From: Lysobacteraceae bacterium NML91-0213
GTDB lineage: Bacteria; Pseudomonadota; Gammaproteobacteria; Xanthomonadales; Xanthomonadaceae
Length of the DNA: 64,000 bases
Assembly: GCA_002798175.1 (NCBI GenBank)
Contig: NWQL01000002.1
Span: 250,799-314,798 of the forward strand
Direction of reading: 5' to 3'
In this document: positions 27,005-35,514 of the stretch, piece after piece
Layout of the letters: each line of letters begins with the position of its first letter
Position numbering within the stretch: position 1 is the first letter of the stretch
The notes under the pieces: model-generated
The model's input: the letters and a program-made list of their open reading frames with translations, nothing else
Databases searched by the model: none
Told to the model about the DNA's origin: nothing
Made by a program: the position numbers and the translations under genes

Positions 27005-28868
27005 ATGAAACGTCGGCTACTGGATCGTTGCCGCCCTGATGCTGCTGATGCTCCAGAACTACTGGCAAGCGGCGCAGACCGTCGAGCCGGTGCCGTACAG
27101 CGAATTCGAGAAGGCGCTGGCCGAGGGCCGTGTTGCCGAAGTCCTGGTATCGGACCGTACTGTGACCGGGCGTCTGAAATCGCCGGACGCCCGTGGCAAG
27201 ACCACCATCGTTGCGACCCGCGTCGAGCCCGATCTGGCTGAGCGCGTGTCCAAATACGAGGTTCCTTATGCACGGGTGGTGGAAAGCACCTGGCTGCGCG
27301 ATCTGCTGTCATGGATTCTGCCGGCAGTGGCGTTCTTTGGCGTCTGGTTCTTCCTCTTCCGCCGATTTGCCGAGAAACAGGGCATGAACGGTTTCCTGAG
27401 CATTGGCAAGAGCCGCGCCAAAGTGTTCATGGAGAAAAACACGGGCGTGACCTTCGCGGATGTGGCGGGCGTGGACGAGGCCAAGGCCGAACTCGTCGAG
27501 ATCGTCGATTTCCTGAAGAACCCGCAGGACTATGGACGCCTCGGTGCGCGCATCCCCAAAGGCGTGCTGCTGGTGGGGCCTCCGGGCACCGGCAAGACCT
27601 TGCTGGCCAAGGCGGTGGCTGGCGAAGCCGGCGTGCCGTTCTTTTCCATCTCCGGTTCGGAGTTCGTCGAAATGTTCGTCGGCGTGTTGGCCGCGCGCGT
27701 GCGCGACCTGTTCGAGCAGGCCCGCACCCAGGCGCCCGCCATTATCTTCATCGACGAACTCGACGCTCTCGGCCGTGCGCGCGGTGTGGGTGGGCCGATC
27801 GGAGGCCACGACGAGCGCGAGCAGACGCTCAACCAGTTGCTCACCGAGATGGATGGCTTCGACAGTTTGGTGGGACTCATTATCCTGGCTGCCACCAATC
27901 GCCCGGAAATCCTCGACCAGGCGCTGCTGCGCGCCGGCCGCTTCGACCGACAGGTGCTCGTGGACTGGCCCGACAAGAAGGGGCGTCTCGACATCCTGAA
28001 GGTTCATGTCAAGAAGGTCACCCTCGCGCGCGATGTGGATCTGGAGCAGGTCGCGGCGCTGACCACGGGCTTTTCCGGCGCCGACCTGGCCAATCTGGTG
28101 AACGAGGCGGCGCTGGCCGCGACACGGCGCCGAGCGCAGGCGGTGGAATTGCAGGACTTCACCACCGACATCGAACGCATCGTGGCCGGGCTCGAAAAGA
28201 AAAACCGCGTGCTCAGCCCGAAGGAGCGGGGGACCGTGGCCTATCACGAGATGGGCCATGCGCTGGTGGCGTTGGCGTTGCCGGGGACCGATCCCGTACA
28301 CAAGATTTCGATTATTCCGCGTGGCATCGGCGCGCTCGGCTACACGCTGCAACGCCCCTCCGAAGACCGTTTTCCGATGACACGGGCCGATCTCGAGCAC
28401 AAGATCGCCGTGCTGCTGGGCGGGCGCGCCGCCGAGAAGCTGGTGTTCGGCGAACTGTCCACGGGCGCGGCAGACGATCTGGCGCGCGCCACCGGCATTG
28501 CTCGCGACATGATCACGCGCTTCGGAATGGACGAGGGGCTGGGCTATATCGCCTTCGAGGCGCAAAGGCCGCGCTTTCTCGATGTGCCCGAACTGGCGCA
28601 AGGAGGCTGCCGGGTGGCGGAGTCCACCCAGGCGCGCATCGACCAGGCTATCCGCGACATCGTGATGGGCGTGTTCGACCGCGCCTACGGGCTTCTCGAC
28701 CGCAATCGCGAGGTGCTGGAGCGCTGCGCACGCGAGCTGCTGGCGCGCGAAACCCTCGATGAAAACGATATCCGCCAGTTGACTCAGGGGCTACGGTGCG
28801 AATCCCGCGACGCTGCTGATCAAGCGGCGCCATCGTCACCCACCCATCCTGAAGGAGTTGCACCATGA
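27005..28868 (+). CDS. ftsH: FtsH-type membrane AAA+ metalloprotease with a frameshifted start
   Basis: The body (from the in-frame ATG at 27039, 609 residues) is a complete FtsH: second membrane segment [15 protein letters not shown], Walker A GPPGTGKT near residue 180, pore [15 protein letters not shown], Walker [35 protein letters not shown], and zinc motif HEMGH at 403. The natural start is probably the ATG at 27005, which follows GAAAGG. That ATG is out of frame with the body: the frame that would encode [14 protein letters not shown] is lost at ATGAAAC, as if two A residues were missing from a longer A run. Starting at 27039 removes most of the first membrane helix. The stop overlaps the trxC start by four bases. 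Confidence 0.88.
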
Positions 28869-29308
28869 CCGACAGCGTTCACATTGTTTGCCCGCACTGC
28901 CAATCCATCAACCGCGTACCCATGGCGAAAGTGGGCGACCACCCCAATTGCGGTCGCTGCCAGCGCCCGCTGTTTTCCGGCGAGCCCATTGAGCTGACCG
29001 CAGCCACGTTCGCCCGTCATGCCGAGCGCAATGACATTCCCTTGCTGGTCGATTTCTGGGCACCCTGGTGCGGGCCCTGCAAGATGATGGCGCCGCAGTT
29101 CCAGCAGGCCGCGCGCCTGCTGGAACCCAAGGTCCGGCTCGCCAAGGTCAACACCGAAGCCGAGCCACATCTGGCCGCGCAGTTCGGCATCCGCAGCATT
29201 CCCACCCTGGCGCTATTCCGCAACGGGCGAGAGATCGCGCGCCAGGCCGGCGCCATGGGGGCGCAGGACATCGTGCGCTGGGCATCGGCCGCGCAGTCCG
29301 GACGCTGA
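28865..29308 (+). CDS. trxC: Thioredoxin 2-type protein (TrxC)
   Basis: A 147-residue thioredoxin with the N-terminal zinc finger of the TrxC class (C9-x2-C12 and C29-x2-C32) and the redox site WCGPC at 68-72, followed by the cis-Pro loop [10 protein letters not shown]. TrxC reduces disulfides in the cytosol and is usually linked to oxidative stress and heat-labile zinc release. It overlaps the ftsH stop (ATGA), with CTGAAGGAGTT just upstream as ribosome site. Thioredoxin is a regular member of the LHR/tLST island, placed as here between ftsH/hdeD-type genes and kefB. Confidence 0.93.
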   Translation: MTDSVHIVCPHCQSINRVPMAKVGDHPNCGRCQRPLFSGEPIELTAATFARHAERNDIPLLVDFWAPWCGPCKMMAPQFQQAARLLEPKVRLAKVNTEAEPHLAAQFGIRSIPTLALFRNGREIARQAGAMGAQDIVRWASAAQSGR

Positions 29309-29311
29309 ACG

Positions 29312-29792
29312 ATGCAGGACTTGCTCTGAACGACCCTCATCCTGCTTGCCGCGTGCAGTCTGGCGGCAGTGGTCGCAGCAAAGCTGAAGAAACCGGCCCT
29401 GCTCGGCTATATCGTCGTCGGATGCCGAGCAGGCGGCAACGGCGCGAGCGGCGGGTGCCCCCGTGATTTATGGTGATGCCAGCCGCCCCGACACATTGCA
29501 CGCCGCAGGGCTGTCGCAGGCCCGCCTGGTTGTGGTGACACTCCCTCATCCGCAATCGGTGTTCCGTATTGCGCGAGCAGTGCGCCAGCGTCACCCGGCT
29601 TTGCCCGTCGTGGTTGTGTGCTGGCGTGAGAGCGAAGCCCTTGTTTTGAAGGAACTGCCGAACGTTCACGTCTACAAGGCAGCCGTTGCCCCGGCGCTGG
29701 GGCTGGCAGAACAAGTAATGCACCTCGGCGGTGTTCCTGTCAGCGCTGCCAATGGCGCGCTGTCGTCAATGCGCAATTCCACTACTTTATGA
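29312..29792 (+). pseudogene. kefB: kefB-like K+/H+ antiporter remnant with a large internal deletion
   Basis: The gene begins like KefB (M-Q-D-L-L) but the sixth codon is TGA. Reading through the stop gives TTLILLAACSLAAVVAAKLK and KPALLGYIVVG, the first transmembrane helix of a CPA2 antiporter. At about 29422 the frame changes and the sequence jumps directly to the C-terminal TrkA-N/RCK end (GAPVIYGDASRPDTLHAAGL, VVVTLPHPQSVFRIARAVRQ, VYKAAVAPALGLAEQVM). Roughly 400 residues of transmembrane and linker sequence are missing compared with a full KefB of about 600. A GTG at 29463 could express a 109-residue cytosolic fragment, but transport activity is impossible. Confidence 0.88.
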
Positions 29793-29814
29793 ACTTCAAG
29801 GGGGCAAGTTTCCT

Positions 29815-30303
29815 ATGAAATCAGAACGTCTCAACCCATTTCGGCTTTTTCGCGACCAGTGGGCCGTCATGAGCTTCTATGAACGCTTCGAGCAGGTCGT
29901 GGCGCTGGTCCTGTCGGCGGTGATTGCCGTGATCATCGTTGTGTCGCTGATTCAACTGATCTCCATCGTCTTCACCCTGCTCATCATCGAGGCCTTCAAT
30001 CCGCTCGATCACAAGGTGTTCCAGAGCGTGTTCGGCATGATCATGACATTGTTGATCGCGATGGAGTTCAAGCACTCGATCGTGCGCCTGGCATTGCGCC
30101 GCGACAGCATCATCCAGGTCAAGACGGTGATCCTGATCGCGCTGATCGCGCTCGCGCGCAAATTCGTGATTCTCGACCCTGATGTCAGCCCGGGAAAAAT
30201 CGCCGCCTTGGCGGGGGCGACCCTGGCCCTGGGGGCTACTTACTGGCTGCTGCGCGAGCGCGATGACAGAGTGACCGAGGAAGCCCCGCGTGAGCCGTCA
30301 TGA
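29815..30303 (+). CDS. psiE: PsiE family membrane protein
   Basis: A 162-residue inner-membrane protein with four hydrophobic segments (VVALVLSAVIAVIIVVSLIQ, the FGMIMTLLIAMEF region, VILIALIALARKFVIL and ALAGATLALGATYWLL), matching phosphate-starvation-inducible PsiE. GMIMTLLIAMEFKHSI is the most conserved part. The role of PsiE is not established; in stress-tolerance islands it typically follows kefB, as here. Translation starts at the ATG at 29815 after an AGGGGG tract. Its stop codon almost coincides with the point where the abiEii remnant on the other strand ends, so this is the right-hand limit of the stress island. Confidence 0.88.
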   Translation: MKSERLNPFRLFRDQWAVMSFYERFEQVVALVLSAVIAVIIVVSLIQLISIVFTLLIIEAFNPLDHKVFQSVFGMIMTLLIAMEFKHSIVRLALRRDSIIQVKTVILIALIALARKFVILDPDVSPGKIAALAGATLALGATYWLLRERDDRVTEEAPREPS

Positions 30304-31026
30304 ATTTGGCGAGTCTGAGCTGCCCGGCCAAGCATGCGTCGTAGTTGGCGTAGCTCGCGTTGTAGAAGGCCTTCTTGTGCTTGACGACATCGGCGAGCAG
30401 AGCGCGATCGGCCACAGCGGCTTGCCCATGGGCAAGATCGGCCAGCATGGCCAGGTCGTACCAGTGGCGTGACAGGCGTTCGGCGCCTGTGCGGAACTCT
30501 TCGCGCTGACACTCGACGTGCATCAGCGTCGCTTTTTCCCAGAAGGTACGTGCCGGAGACAGCACGCTGACCGTCGATCGAGGGAAATCGAGTTCAGCGA
30601 CATGTTCCGCGATATCGGGCCGTACCTCATGCTCCTCGTTCGGTTCGGTGATGTTACGGCCACCGAACTCGATCAGGACGCTGTTGCCCACATAGTCTCC
30701 CGGTACCTCCAGCACGCTCGGGTAGTGCATCCGCATCTGCTCGCCGTCATCGCTGACTTCATGCTGGAACGCTTGGGCATCGAACTCCTCCGCCAGCATC
30801 CTCTGGAAGTGCGGCGCGGGCAATGGCGCCGAACACCTTGGAGAGTGAGGTGCCGCCCTTGAAGGCCATCGGCAGTCGGTTGGGCATGGTGAAGATGGTC
30901 TGCAGCACCCAGCAGACCCAGACATCCTTATTCCAGTACGACGGGCGTGCGCGCAAGCTGCGGGGCCAGTGCCCGATAGATTTGGGACTGCTCTTGAGCT
31001 TTTAGGTGCAGGAAGGACTCAGGCAT
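30300..31026 (-). pseudogene. Degraded AbiEii-type nucleotidyltransferase toxin
   Basis: The original start is the ATG at 31026 (MPESFLHLKAQEQSQIYRAL). The frame breaks near 30935, where GAATAAGGATGTC carries one extra base relative to GAA-AAG-GAT-GTC. It continues as VWVCWVLQTIF and AFKGGTSLSKVFGAI, the AbiEii nucleotide-binding GGTSL motif. A deletion near 30820 then removes the D-x-D catalytic strand, and the rest resumes in another frame (DYVGNSVLIEFGGRN, then RTFWEKATLMH, RHWYDLAML, VVKHKKAFYNASYANYD). The C-terminal end is cut off at about 30300, where the stress island begins. At least three lesions make it inactive. Confidence 0.82.
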
Positions 31027-31318
31027 GAACGGCCGTCCGCTCGTTGCGGAAGATAGCGTCGCTCATCCATGCGGGCATTGAGCTGGTGGCTGACTTCAGC
31101 ACCTCGAATTCGCTCGATCCCAGCTTGCGCCGAATCTTCTCGACGAGAGCCGGCGTCACCTCCTTCTTGCCGAGATACCACATCGCCGCAAGCGCGAGCC
31201 CGGCGGGTCGTCCTGCCAGGGCCAATTTGCGTTGGCAGACGTGCTGAAGACGGATCTCCATCTTGCCCACGCGGATGCGCTTCCGCGCGTAACTCTTTGA
31301 TCTGTATAGCGCTGACTT
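31019..31318 (-). pseudogene. C-terminal remnant of an AbiEi-like (DUF6088) antitoxin
   Basis: Only about the last 75-90 residues of the antitoxin are recognisable: GRPAGLALAAMWYLGKKEVT, LVEKIRRKLGSSEFEVL and SSMPAWMSDAIFRNE. The last part is typical of the AbiEi/DUF6088 C-terminus. The open frame continues upstream through the tmRNA terminator into tmRNA DNA, which is not coding, so the N-terminal DNA-binding half has been lost. Its stop overlaps the old toxin start by eight bases, the usual AbiEi-AbiEii arrangement. The 5' limit given is approximate. Confidence 0.6.
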
Positions 31319-31483
31319 ATGGCCTTTGCGGACTTCGGGCCAGTTCCAGGGAGCGAGGTCGGAGCGAGGAATGGTCAGGAGGGAGTGGAATGTGGCCCGG
31401 AACGGCCGATTCGGGCGGCTGGCGAAGTCCGCAGGCTTCCGCGGGAACCCGCAACAACACGCGGGAACCGGCGCGATTGGGCA

Positions 31484-31515
31484 AGAAAAAACCCCAACCG
31501 AGAACGGTTGGGGTT
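31484..31515 (-). terminator. Rho-independent terminator of tmRNA
   Basis: On the minus strand AACCCCAACCG and CGGTTGGGGTT form an 11-base stem around a TTCT loop, followed by a run of T residues. It starts only eight bases past the 3' CCA of tmRNA. Confidence 0.85.
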
Positions 31516-31522
31516 TCATTAT

Positions 31523-31875
31523 TGGTGGAGGTGGGGGGAATTGAACCCCCGTCCGAAGGCACTCCATCCCCGGCACTACATGCTTAGCGCACCGTTGGAT
31601 CTCGTCCCGGAACAGCACGGTGCGCGAAGCGCATCCCGGAACCAGCCTGTTGGTTCAACCGTAGCGGACAGGCAACCGCCACGGCTGGTTCCCGTGATAA
31701 TGACCCTACATCCACGAGCACGGGCACAAGTGGGTTCGGGGCTTACGCCTTAAGCGGCGAGAGCGTAGTTGTCGTCGTTGGCAACTAGAGTTTTGCAGCT
31801 GGATTTACGAGGAAAGCTACCCCCTCGGCATGCGCCAGGCAATTTCGCGACCCCCGTCGAAGCCAGTGCACCCCC
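31523..31875 (-). ncRNA. ssrA: Transfer-messenger RNA (tmRNA)
   Basis: On the minus strand the RNA begins GGGGGUGCACUGGCUUCGAC. It ends GGACGGGGGTTCAATTCCCC then CCACCTCCACCA, with the T-arm and an encoded CCA. The 5' GGGGGUG pairs with the 3' CACCUCC as a seven-base acceptor stem. The tag reading frame, starting at the GCC at 31782, encodes ANDDNYALAA and ends in TAA at 31750. With SmpB (encoded 2.3 kb away) it rescues stalled ribosomes and tags the nascent peptide for ClpXP and other proteases. The 353-nucleotide length is typical. The 3' end of ssrA is a common integration site, which fits the accessory DNA beside it. Confidence 0.95.
31750..31782 (-). other. tmRNA tag-peptide reading frame
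   Basis: The resume codon GCC is followed by codons for N-D-D-N-Y-A-L-A-A and a TAA stop, giving the degradation tag ANDDNYALAA. The final LAA is the ClpX-recognised end. Confidence 0.92.
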
Positions 31876-31897
31876 GGGAATGTCGTTTGTCGCCGAC

Positions 31898-34195
31898 ATG
31901 CGCCAGTATAGGGGCCGCCTGCGCGGACACAAGTCGTGCAGAGGCGGGGGCGGGGAGGCGTTCATCGAAGGCAACAGCAGGTTGATCGGGGAAACGGCCA
32001 GCACGGCAGCGGGCACGCGACGGCTCCGGGAAGACCCTCGGATCGCCGTGGCCGCGGCGCTGGTGGTGCTGCTGGCGGCGCTGTCGCTGGTGCTGCTGTA
32101 CGCGCGCTCCGAGCATGCGCGCGACCGCGACCTGCGCAAGGCGCGGATGGCCGAGGAAACCACCCAGGTACTGGACCTGATGTCGCAGCGGCTGCTGGCC
32201 TACGAGCTCAGCACGCGCGGCGGCGCCTCCCTGTTCGCGTCGGTCGAGCGGCCCACCGCGCAGCAGTGGCGCAGCTATGTGGACGGCCTGCAGATCGGCC
32301 GTCGTGCCGGCCCCAATGCACTGGGTTACGGCGCCTACGTGCCCGGCGAGCGCCTGGGCGATTTCCAGATCCAGCGCCGGGCCGACGGCGGTGGCCTGTT
32401 CGAGCTGCACCCGCGCGGGGTGCGCGATGCGTACGGGCCGGTCGTCTACATCGAGCCACGGCTTCCCGAGCACGACGGGATCGACGGCTTCGACATGCTG
32501 TCCGAGCCCGTGCGGCGGGTGGCCATGGAGGCCGCCCGCGACAGCGGCGAGTCGCGGCTGACCGGCAAGCTCATCCTGCAGCGCAGGTTCGACGCCAATC
32601 CGGAGGGCGCGATCCTGTACACCCCGGTGTATCGGGGCGGCGTGTTGCCGGCCTCGGTGGAAGCGCGCCGGGCCACCCTGCGCGGGTGGACCTACGCACC
32701 GCTGCGCATGCACGACTTCATACCGCAGTCGCTGGCCACGCTGCCGCGCACGATGTCGATCCGCATCACCGACATCACCGACGGCGATGCCGCGGAGATG
32801 TACGTCGATCCCGACTTCGCGCGCGTCGAAGCGGCCGAGCACCGCGATCGCCATAGCGTCATCCAGGCGTTCTACGGCCGCACCTGGCAGCTGGAGTTCA
32901 TCCACCTCGAGCCCATCAGCGGCCATTCGCCGGCACGCTCGACGATGATTGTCGGCGTGCTGGCGGCACTGCTGCTCGCGGCGGTGACCTGGTCGCTGGC
33001 GCGCACCGGTGTACACGCCCGGCAGCTCGCCGCGCGCATGAGCGAGTCGTACCGGCGCAGCGAATCCCGGTTCCGTAGCGCGATGGTGTACTCGCCGGTC
33101 GGCAAGGCGCTGCTCGACGGGGACGATCGCGTGGTGGATGCCAACCTCGCCCTGGCCGCCATCGTCGGCGTGCCGCTGGAGCAGTTGATCGGGGCCGACA
33201 TGGGCGGGTTCTTCGTCGACGGCCGCGATGCCGACGAGGTGGACAGCGAGGAAGCCGGTGCGCACGCGCGCGATGGGGTGTACCGGGCCAGCCGGATCCT
33301 GCGCCGCAGCGACGGCAGCCGGCGCCGCGTCCGCCTGTTCACCGCGCCGGTACCCGGCGATGCGGGCGACGAGGTGGTGCGACTGGTGCAGATCGACGAC
33401 GTGACCGAGTGGTACCGCGCCGAGGAACGGGTGCGCGCGCTCAACCGCACCCTGGAAGCGCGGGTGGCGATGCGCACGCAGGAGCTGGAACGGGCGAACC
33501 TGGAGCTCGAGGCGTTCTCCTACAGCGTGTCGCACGACCTGCGCGCACCGTTGCGCACGATCGATGGCTTCTCGCGCCTGCTCAACGAGCGCTACGCCGC
33601 GGTGGTCGACGATACCGGCCGCGACTACCTGGCGCGGATCCGTGCGGCCACCGCGCGCATGGATGCGCTGATCGATGCGCTGCTGCAGATGGCGCGGCTG
33701 TCGCGCGCGAAGATCCACCGTCGCGAACTCGACCTCGGCGCGATGTCGCGTCAGATGGTGGCCGACCTGCGCCTGGCCGAGCCGGAGCGCGAAGTGGATG
33801 TCGACATCGCCGACGGGCTGGTTGCCCATGGCGACCCGGCGCTGGTCGCAAACCTGCTGCAGAACCTCCTTGGCAATGCCTGGAAGTTCACCAGTGGCCG
33901 CGAGCACGCGCGGATCCAGGTCGGTCGCGGAATGCATCCGGAGGGCGTGGAGGCGTTCTTCGTGCGTGACAACGGGGCGGGCTTCTCGCAGGACTATGCG
34001 TCCAAGCTGTTCCGGCCGTTCCAGCGCCTGCACGCCCAGCACGAGTTCCCGGGCCACGGCATCGGCCTGGCATCGGTGAAGCGGATCGTGGAACGCCACG
34101 GCGGCGAGGTATGGGCCGAGGGCCGCGAAGGCGAGGGCGCCTGCTTCTGGTTCACCCTCCCCGACGCATCGGACGAGGACGGCGACGCGGCCTGA
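31898..34195 (+). CDS. Membrane sensor histidine kinase with CHASE and PAS domains
   Basis: About 765 residues. A transmembrane helix (IAVAAALVVLLAALSLVLLY) precedes a CHASE-type extracellular sensor (about residues 80-340) and a second helix (GVLAALLLAAVTWSLA). A PAS domain (FRSAMVYSPVGKALLDGDDR), a coiled coil, HisKA with the phospho-acceptor in SYSVSHDLRAPLRTI, and HATPase_c with NLLGNAWKFTSG, RDNGAGF and GHGIGLASV follow. There is no receiver domain and no adjacent response regulator, so its partner is unknown. The start is uncertain: the frame is open into the antisense tmRNA, ATG codons occur at 31880 and 31898, and a TTG at 31982 would avoid the ssrA promoter. It is divergent from ssrA. 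Confidence 0.85.
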   Translation: MRQYRGRLRGHKSCRGGGGEAFIEGNSRLIGETASTAAGTRRLREDPRIAVAAALVVLLAALSLVLLYARSEHARDRDLRKARMAEETTQVLDLMSQRLLAYELSTRGGASLFASVERPTAQQWRSYVDGLQIGRRAGPNALGYGAYVPGERLGDFQIQRRADGGGLFELHPRGVRDAYGPVVYIEPRLPEHDGIDGFDMLSEPVRRVAMEAARDSGESRLTGKLILQRRFDANPEGAILYTPVYRGGVLPASVEARRATLRGWTYAPLRMHDFIPQSLATLPRTMSIRITDITDGDAAEMYVDPDFARVEAAEHRDRHSVIQAFYGRTWQLEFIHLEPISGHSPARSTMIVGVLAALLLAAVTWSLARTGVHARQLAARMSESYRRSESRFRSAMVYSPVGKALLDGDDRVVDANLALAAIVGVPLEQLIGADMGGFFVDGRDADEVDSEEAGAHARDGVYRASRILRRSDGSRRRVRLFTAPVPGDAGDEVVRLVQIDDVTEWYRAEERVRALNRTLEARVAMRTQELERANLELEAFSYSVSHDLRAPLRTIDGFSRLLNERYAAVVDDTGRDYLARIRAATARMDALIDALLQMARLSRAKIHRRELDLGAMSRQMVADLRLAEPEREVDVDIADGLVAHGDPALVANLLQNLLGNAWKFTSGREHARIQVGRGMHPEGVEAFFVRDNGAGFSQDYASKLFRPFQRLHAQHEFPGHGIGLASVKRIVERHGGEVWAEGREGEGACFWFTLPDASDEDGDAA
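31905..31932 (-). promoter_or_regulatory. ssrA promoter
   Basis: On the minus strand TTGTGT (31932-31927) and TATACT (31910-31905) are separated by 16 bases. Transcription would start about 20 nucleotides before the mature 5' end at 31875, leaving a short leader for RNase P to remove. Confidence 0.6.
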
Positions 34196-34214
34196 TGCCC
34201 CGACTCGAAGGGAG

Positions 34215-34706
34215 TCAGGCGTCCTTGTTGTGCCGGCGCATCACGCGCTGCTTCTCGCGGTTCCAGTCGCGCTCGCGCTCGGTATCGCGCTTGTCGTGCT
34301 TCTGCTTGCCCTTGGCCAGTGCCAGTTCGACCTTGACCTTGTTGCGCTTCCAGTACAGCGAGGTCGGCACGATGGTGTAGCCGTCGCGCTCCACCTTGCC
34401 GATGAACTGGTCGATCTCGCGCCGGTGCATCAGCAGCTTGCGGGTGCGGCGCGCATCGGCGACCACATGGGTGGAGGCCGAGATCAGCGGGGTGATCTGC
34501 GCGCCGAACAGGAAGATCTCCCCGTTGCGGACGATGGCGTAGGCCTCGGTGATGTTGGCGCGGCCGGCGCGGATGGCCTTCAGTTCCCAGCCCTGCAACG
34601 CCACGCCCGCCTCGACGCGCTGTTCGAGGTGGTACTCGTGGCGCGCGCGCTTGTTCAACGCGATGGTCGCGCCGATTGTCTTATCCTTGTCCGCCTGCTT
34701 GCCCAT
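34215..34706 (-). CDS. smpB: SmpB, tmRNA-binding protein
   Basis: A 163-residue protein with the SmpB beta-barrel: IALNKRARHEYHLEQRVEAG, GWELKAIRAGRANITEAYAI, and the hairpin LLMHRREIDQFIGKVERDGY. The basic C-terminal tail (KHDKRDTERERDWNREKQRV) enters the empty mRNA channel of stalled ribosomes. It binds the tRNA-like part of tmRNA and works with ssrA encoded nearby. The ATG at 34706 (MGKQADKDKTIG) is the family start; a longer in-frame opening upstream is less likely because it would overlap the divergent ratA promoter region. Confidence 0.95.
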   Translation of the reverse strand: MGKQADKDKTIGATIALNKRARHEYHLEQRVEAGVALQGWELKAIRAGRANITEAYAIVRNGEIFLFGAQITPLISASTHVVADARRTRKLLMHRREIDQFIGKVERDGYTIVPTSLYWKRNKVKVELALAKGKQKHDKRDTERERDWNREKQRVMRRHNKDA

Positions 34707-34762
34707 CCCGGCATTGTCCCCGAATCCGGCAGGCGTGGACACACCCGCAGTGAAGAGGTTCC

Positions 34763-35191
34763 ATGCCCAAGATCCAACGCAGCGCCCTGGTGGAGCATTC
34801 CGTCGCGCGGATGTTCGAGCTGGTCCGAGACGTCGACGCCTATCCCCGCCGTTTCGCGTGGTGCGAACGCGCCGAGGTGATGGAATCCACCGAAGACCGC
34901 CAGCTCGCCCGCCTGGACCTCGGTTTCGGCGCGTTGCGTACGTGGTTCACCACCGAGAACACGCTGGATGCGCCGCACCGCATCGACATGCAGCTGCGCG
35001 ATGGCCCGTTCCGCAGGCTTGATGGACGCTGGGATTTCCACGCCATCGACGAATCCGCCAGCCGGGTCACGCTGACGCTGGATTTCGAGCCGCGCAGCCG
35101 CCTGTTGCTGCCGGCGCTGACGATCGGTTTCCAGGGCCTGGCCGACCGCATGGTCGACGACTTCGTCCGCATCGCCGATCGCGAGGCATGA
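34763..35191 (+). CDS. ratA: RatA family SRPBCC protein (COQ10-like)
   Basis: A 142-residue START/SRPBCC-fold protein beginning MPKIQRSALVEHSVARMFEL, with DVDAYPRRFAWCERAEV and the C-terminal helix ALTIGFQGLADRMVDDFVRI of the Coq10/RatA family. Members bind ubiquinone-like lipids; E. coli RatA was also reported to affect 70S ribosome association. It is divergent from smpB and overlaps the start of rnfH by four bases (ATGA), the usual smpB-ratA-rnfH-bamE neighbourhood of gammaproteobacteria. Confidence 0.92.
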   Translation: MPKIQRSALVEHSVARMFELVRDVDAYPRRFAWCERAEVMESTEDRQLARLDLGFGALRTWFTTENTLDAPHRIDMQLRDGPFRRLDGRWDFHAIDESASRVTLTLDFEPRSRLLLPALTIGFQGLADRMVDDFVRIADREA

Positions 35192-35466
35192 GCGCCGCGA
35201 CCATCCGTGTCCGCGTGGTGCTGGCCTGGCCGCGCCGCTTCGACGAGGTCGAGCTGCGTTTGCCGGCCGGGGCACGGGTGGCGGATGCAATCGCCGCCAG
35301 CGGGTTGCCGCTCGACGGCATCGACGGCCAGGCGGTGTTCGGCGAACGGGTCGAGCCCGGGGCAGCACTTGCCGACGGCGACCGCATCGAGCTGCTGCGC
35401 CCTCTGGTGGCCGATCCGAAGGACGCGCGGCGGCGGCGCGCAGGCGAACGCCTGCAAAGGAAATGA
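35188..35466 (+). CDS. rnfH: RnfH family ubiquitin-like protein
   Basis: A 92-residue beta-grasp protein of the RnfH (UPF0125) family: VRVVLAWPRRFDEVELRLPA, VADAIAASGLPLDGI, and FGERVEPGAALADGDRIELL with LRPLVADPKDARRRR as the characteristic end. Despite its name it is not restricted to Rnf complexes; its function is unproven. Its ATG overlaps the ratA stop. It is convergent with bamE, with about 48 bases between. Confidence 0.92.
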   Translation: MSAATIRVRVVLAWPRRFDEVELRLPAGARVADAIAASGLPLDGIDGQAVFGERVEPGAALADGDRIELLRPLVADPKDARRRRAGERLQRK

Positions 35467-35514
35467 CCGGCGCGTGGCCGGTCATCGGGTGTCACGTGTG
35501 CGCTTGCGCGCGGC

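Noticed and set aside
27005-27241. Short frame beginning [12 protein letters not shown] at the proper ftsH ribosome site
   Set aside because: It is the out-of-frame reading of the ftsH 5' end after a frameshift, not a separate peptide gene with recognisable features.
30518-30862. Plus-strand frame opposite the abiEii remnant
   Set aside because: The minus strand carries recognisable AbiEii motifs; the plus frame has none.
31817-34099. 760-residue open frame antisense to the sensor kinase and tmRNA
   Set aside because: It runs through the tmRNA 5' end and opposes a kinase with all catalytic motifs; composition is typical of antisense GC-rich frames.
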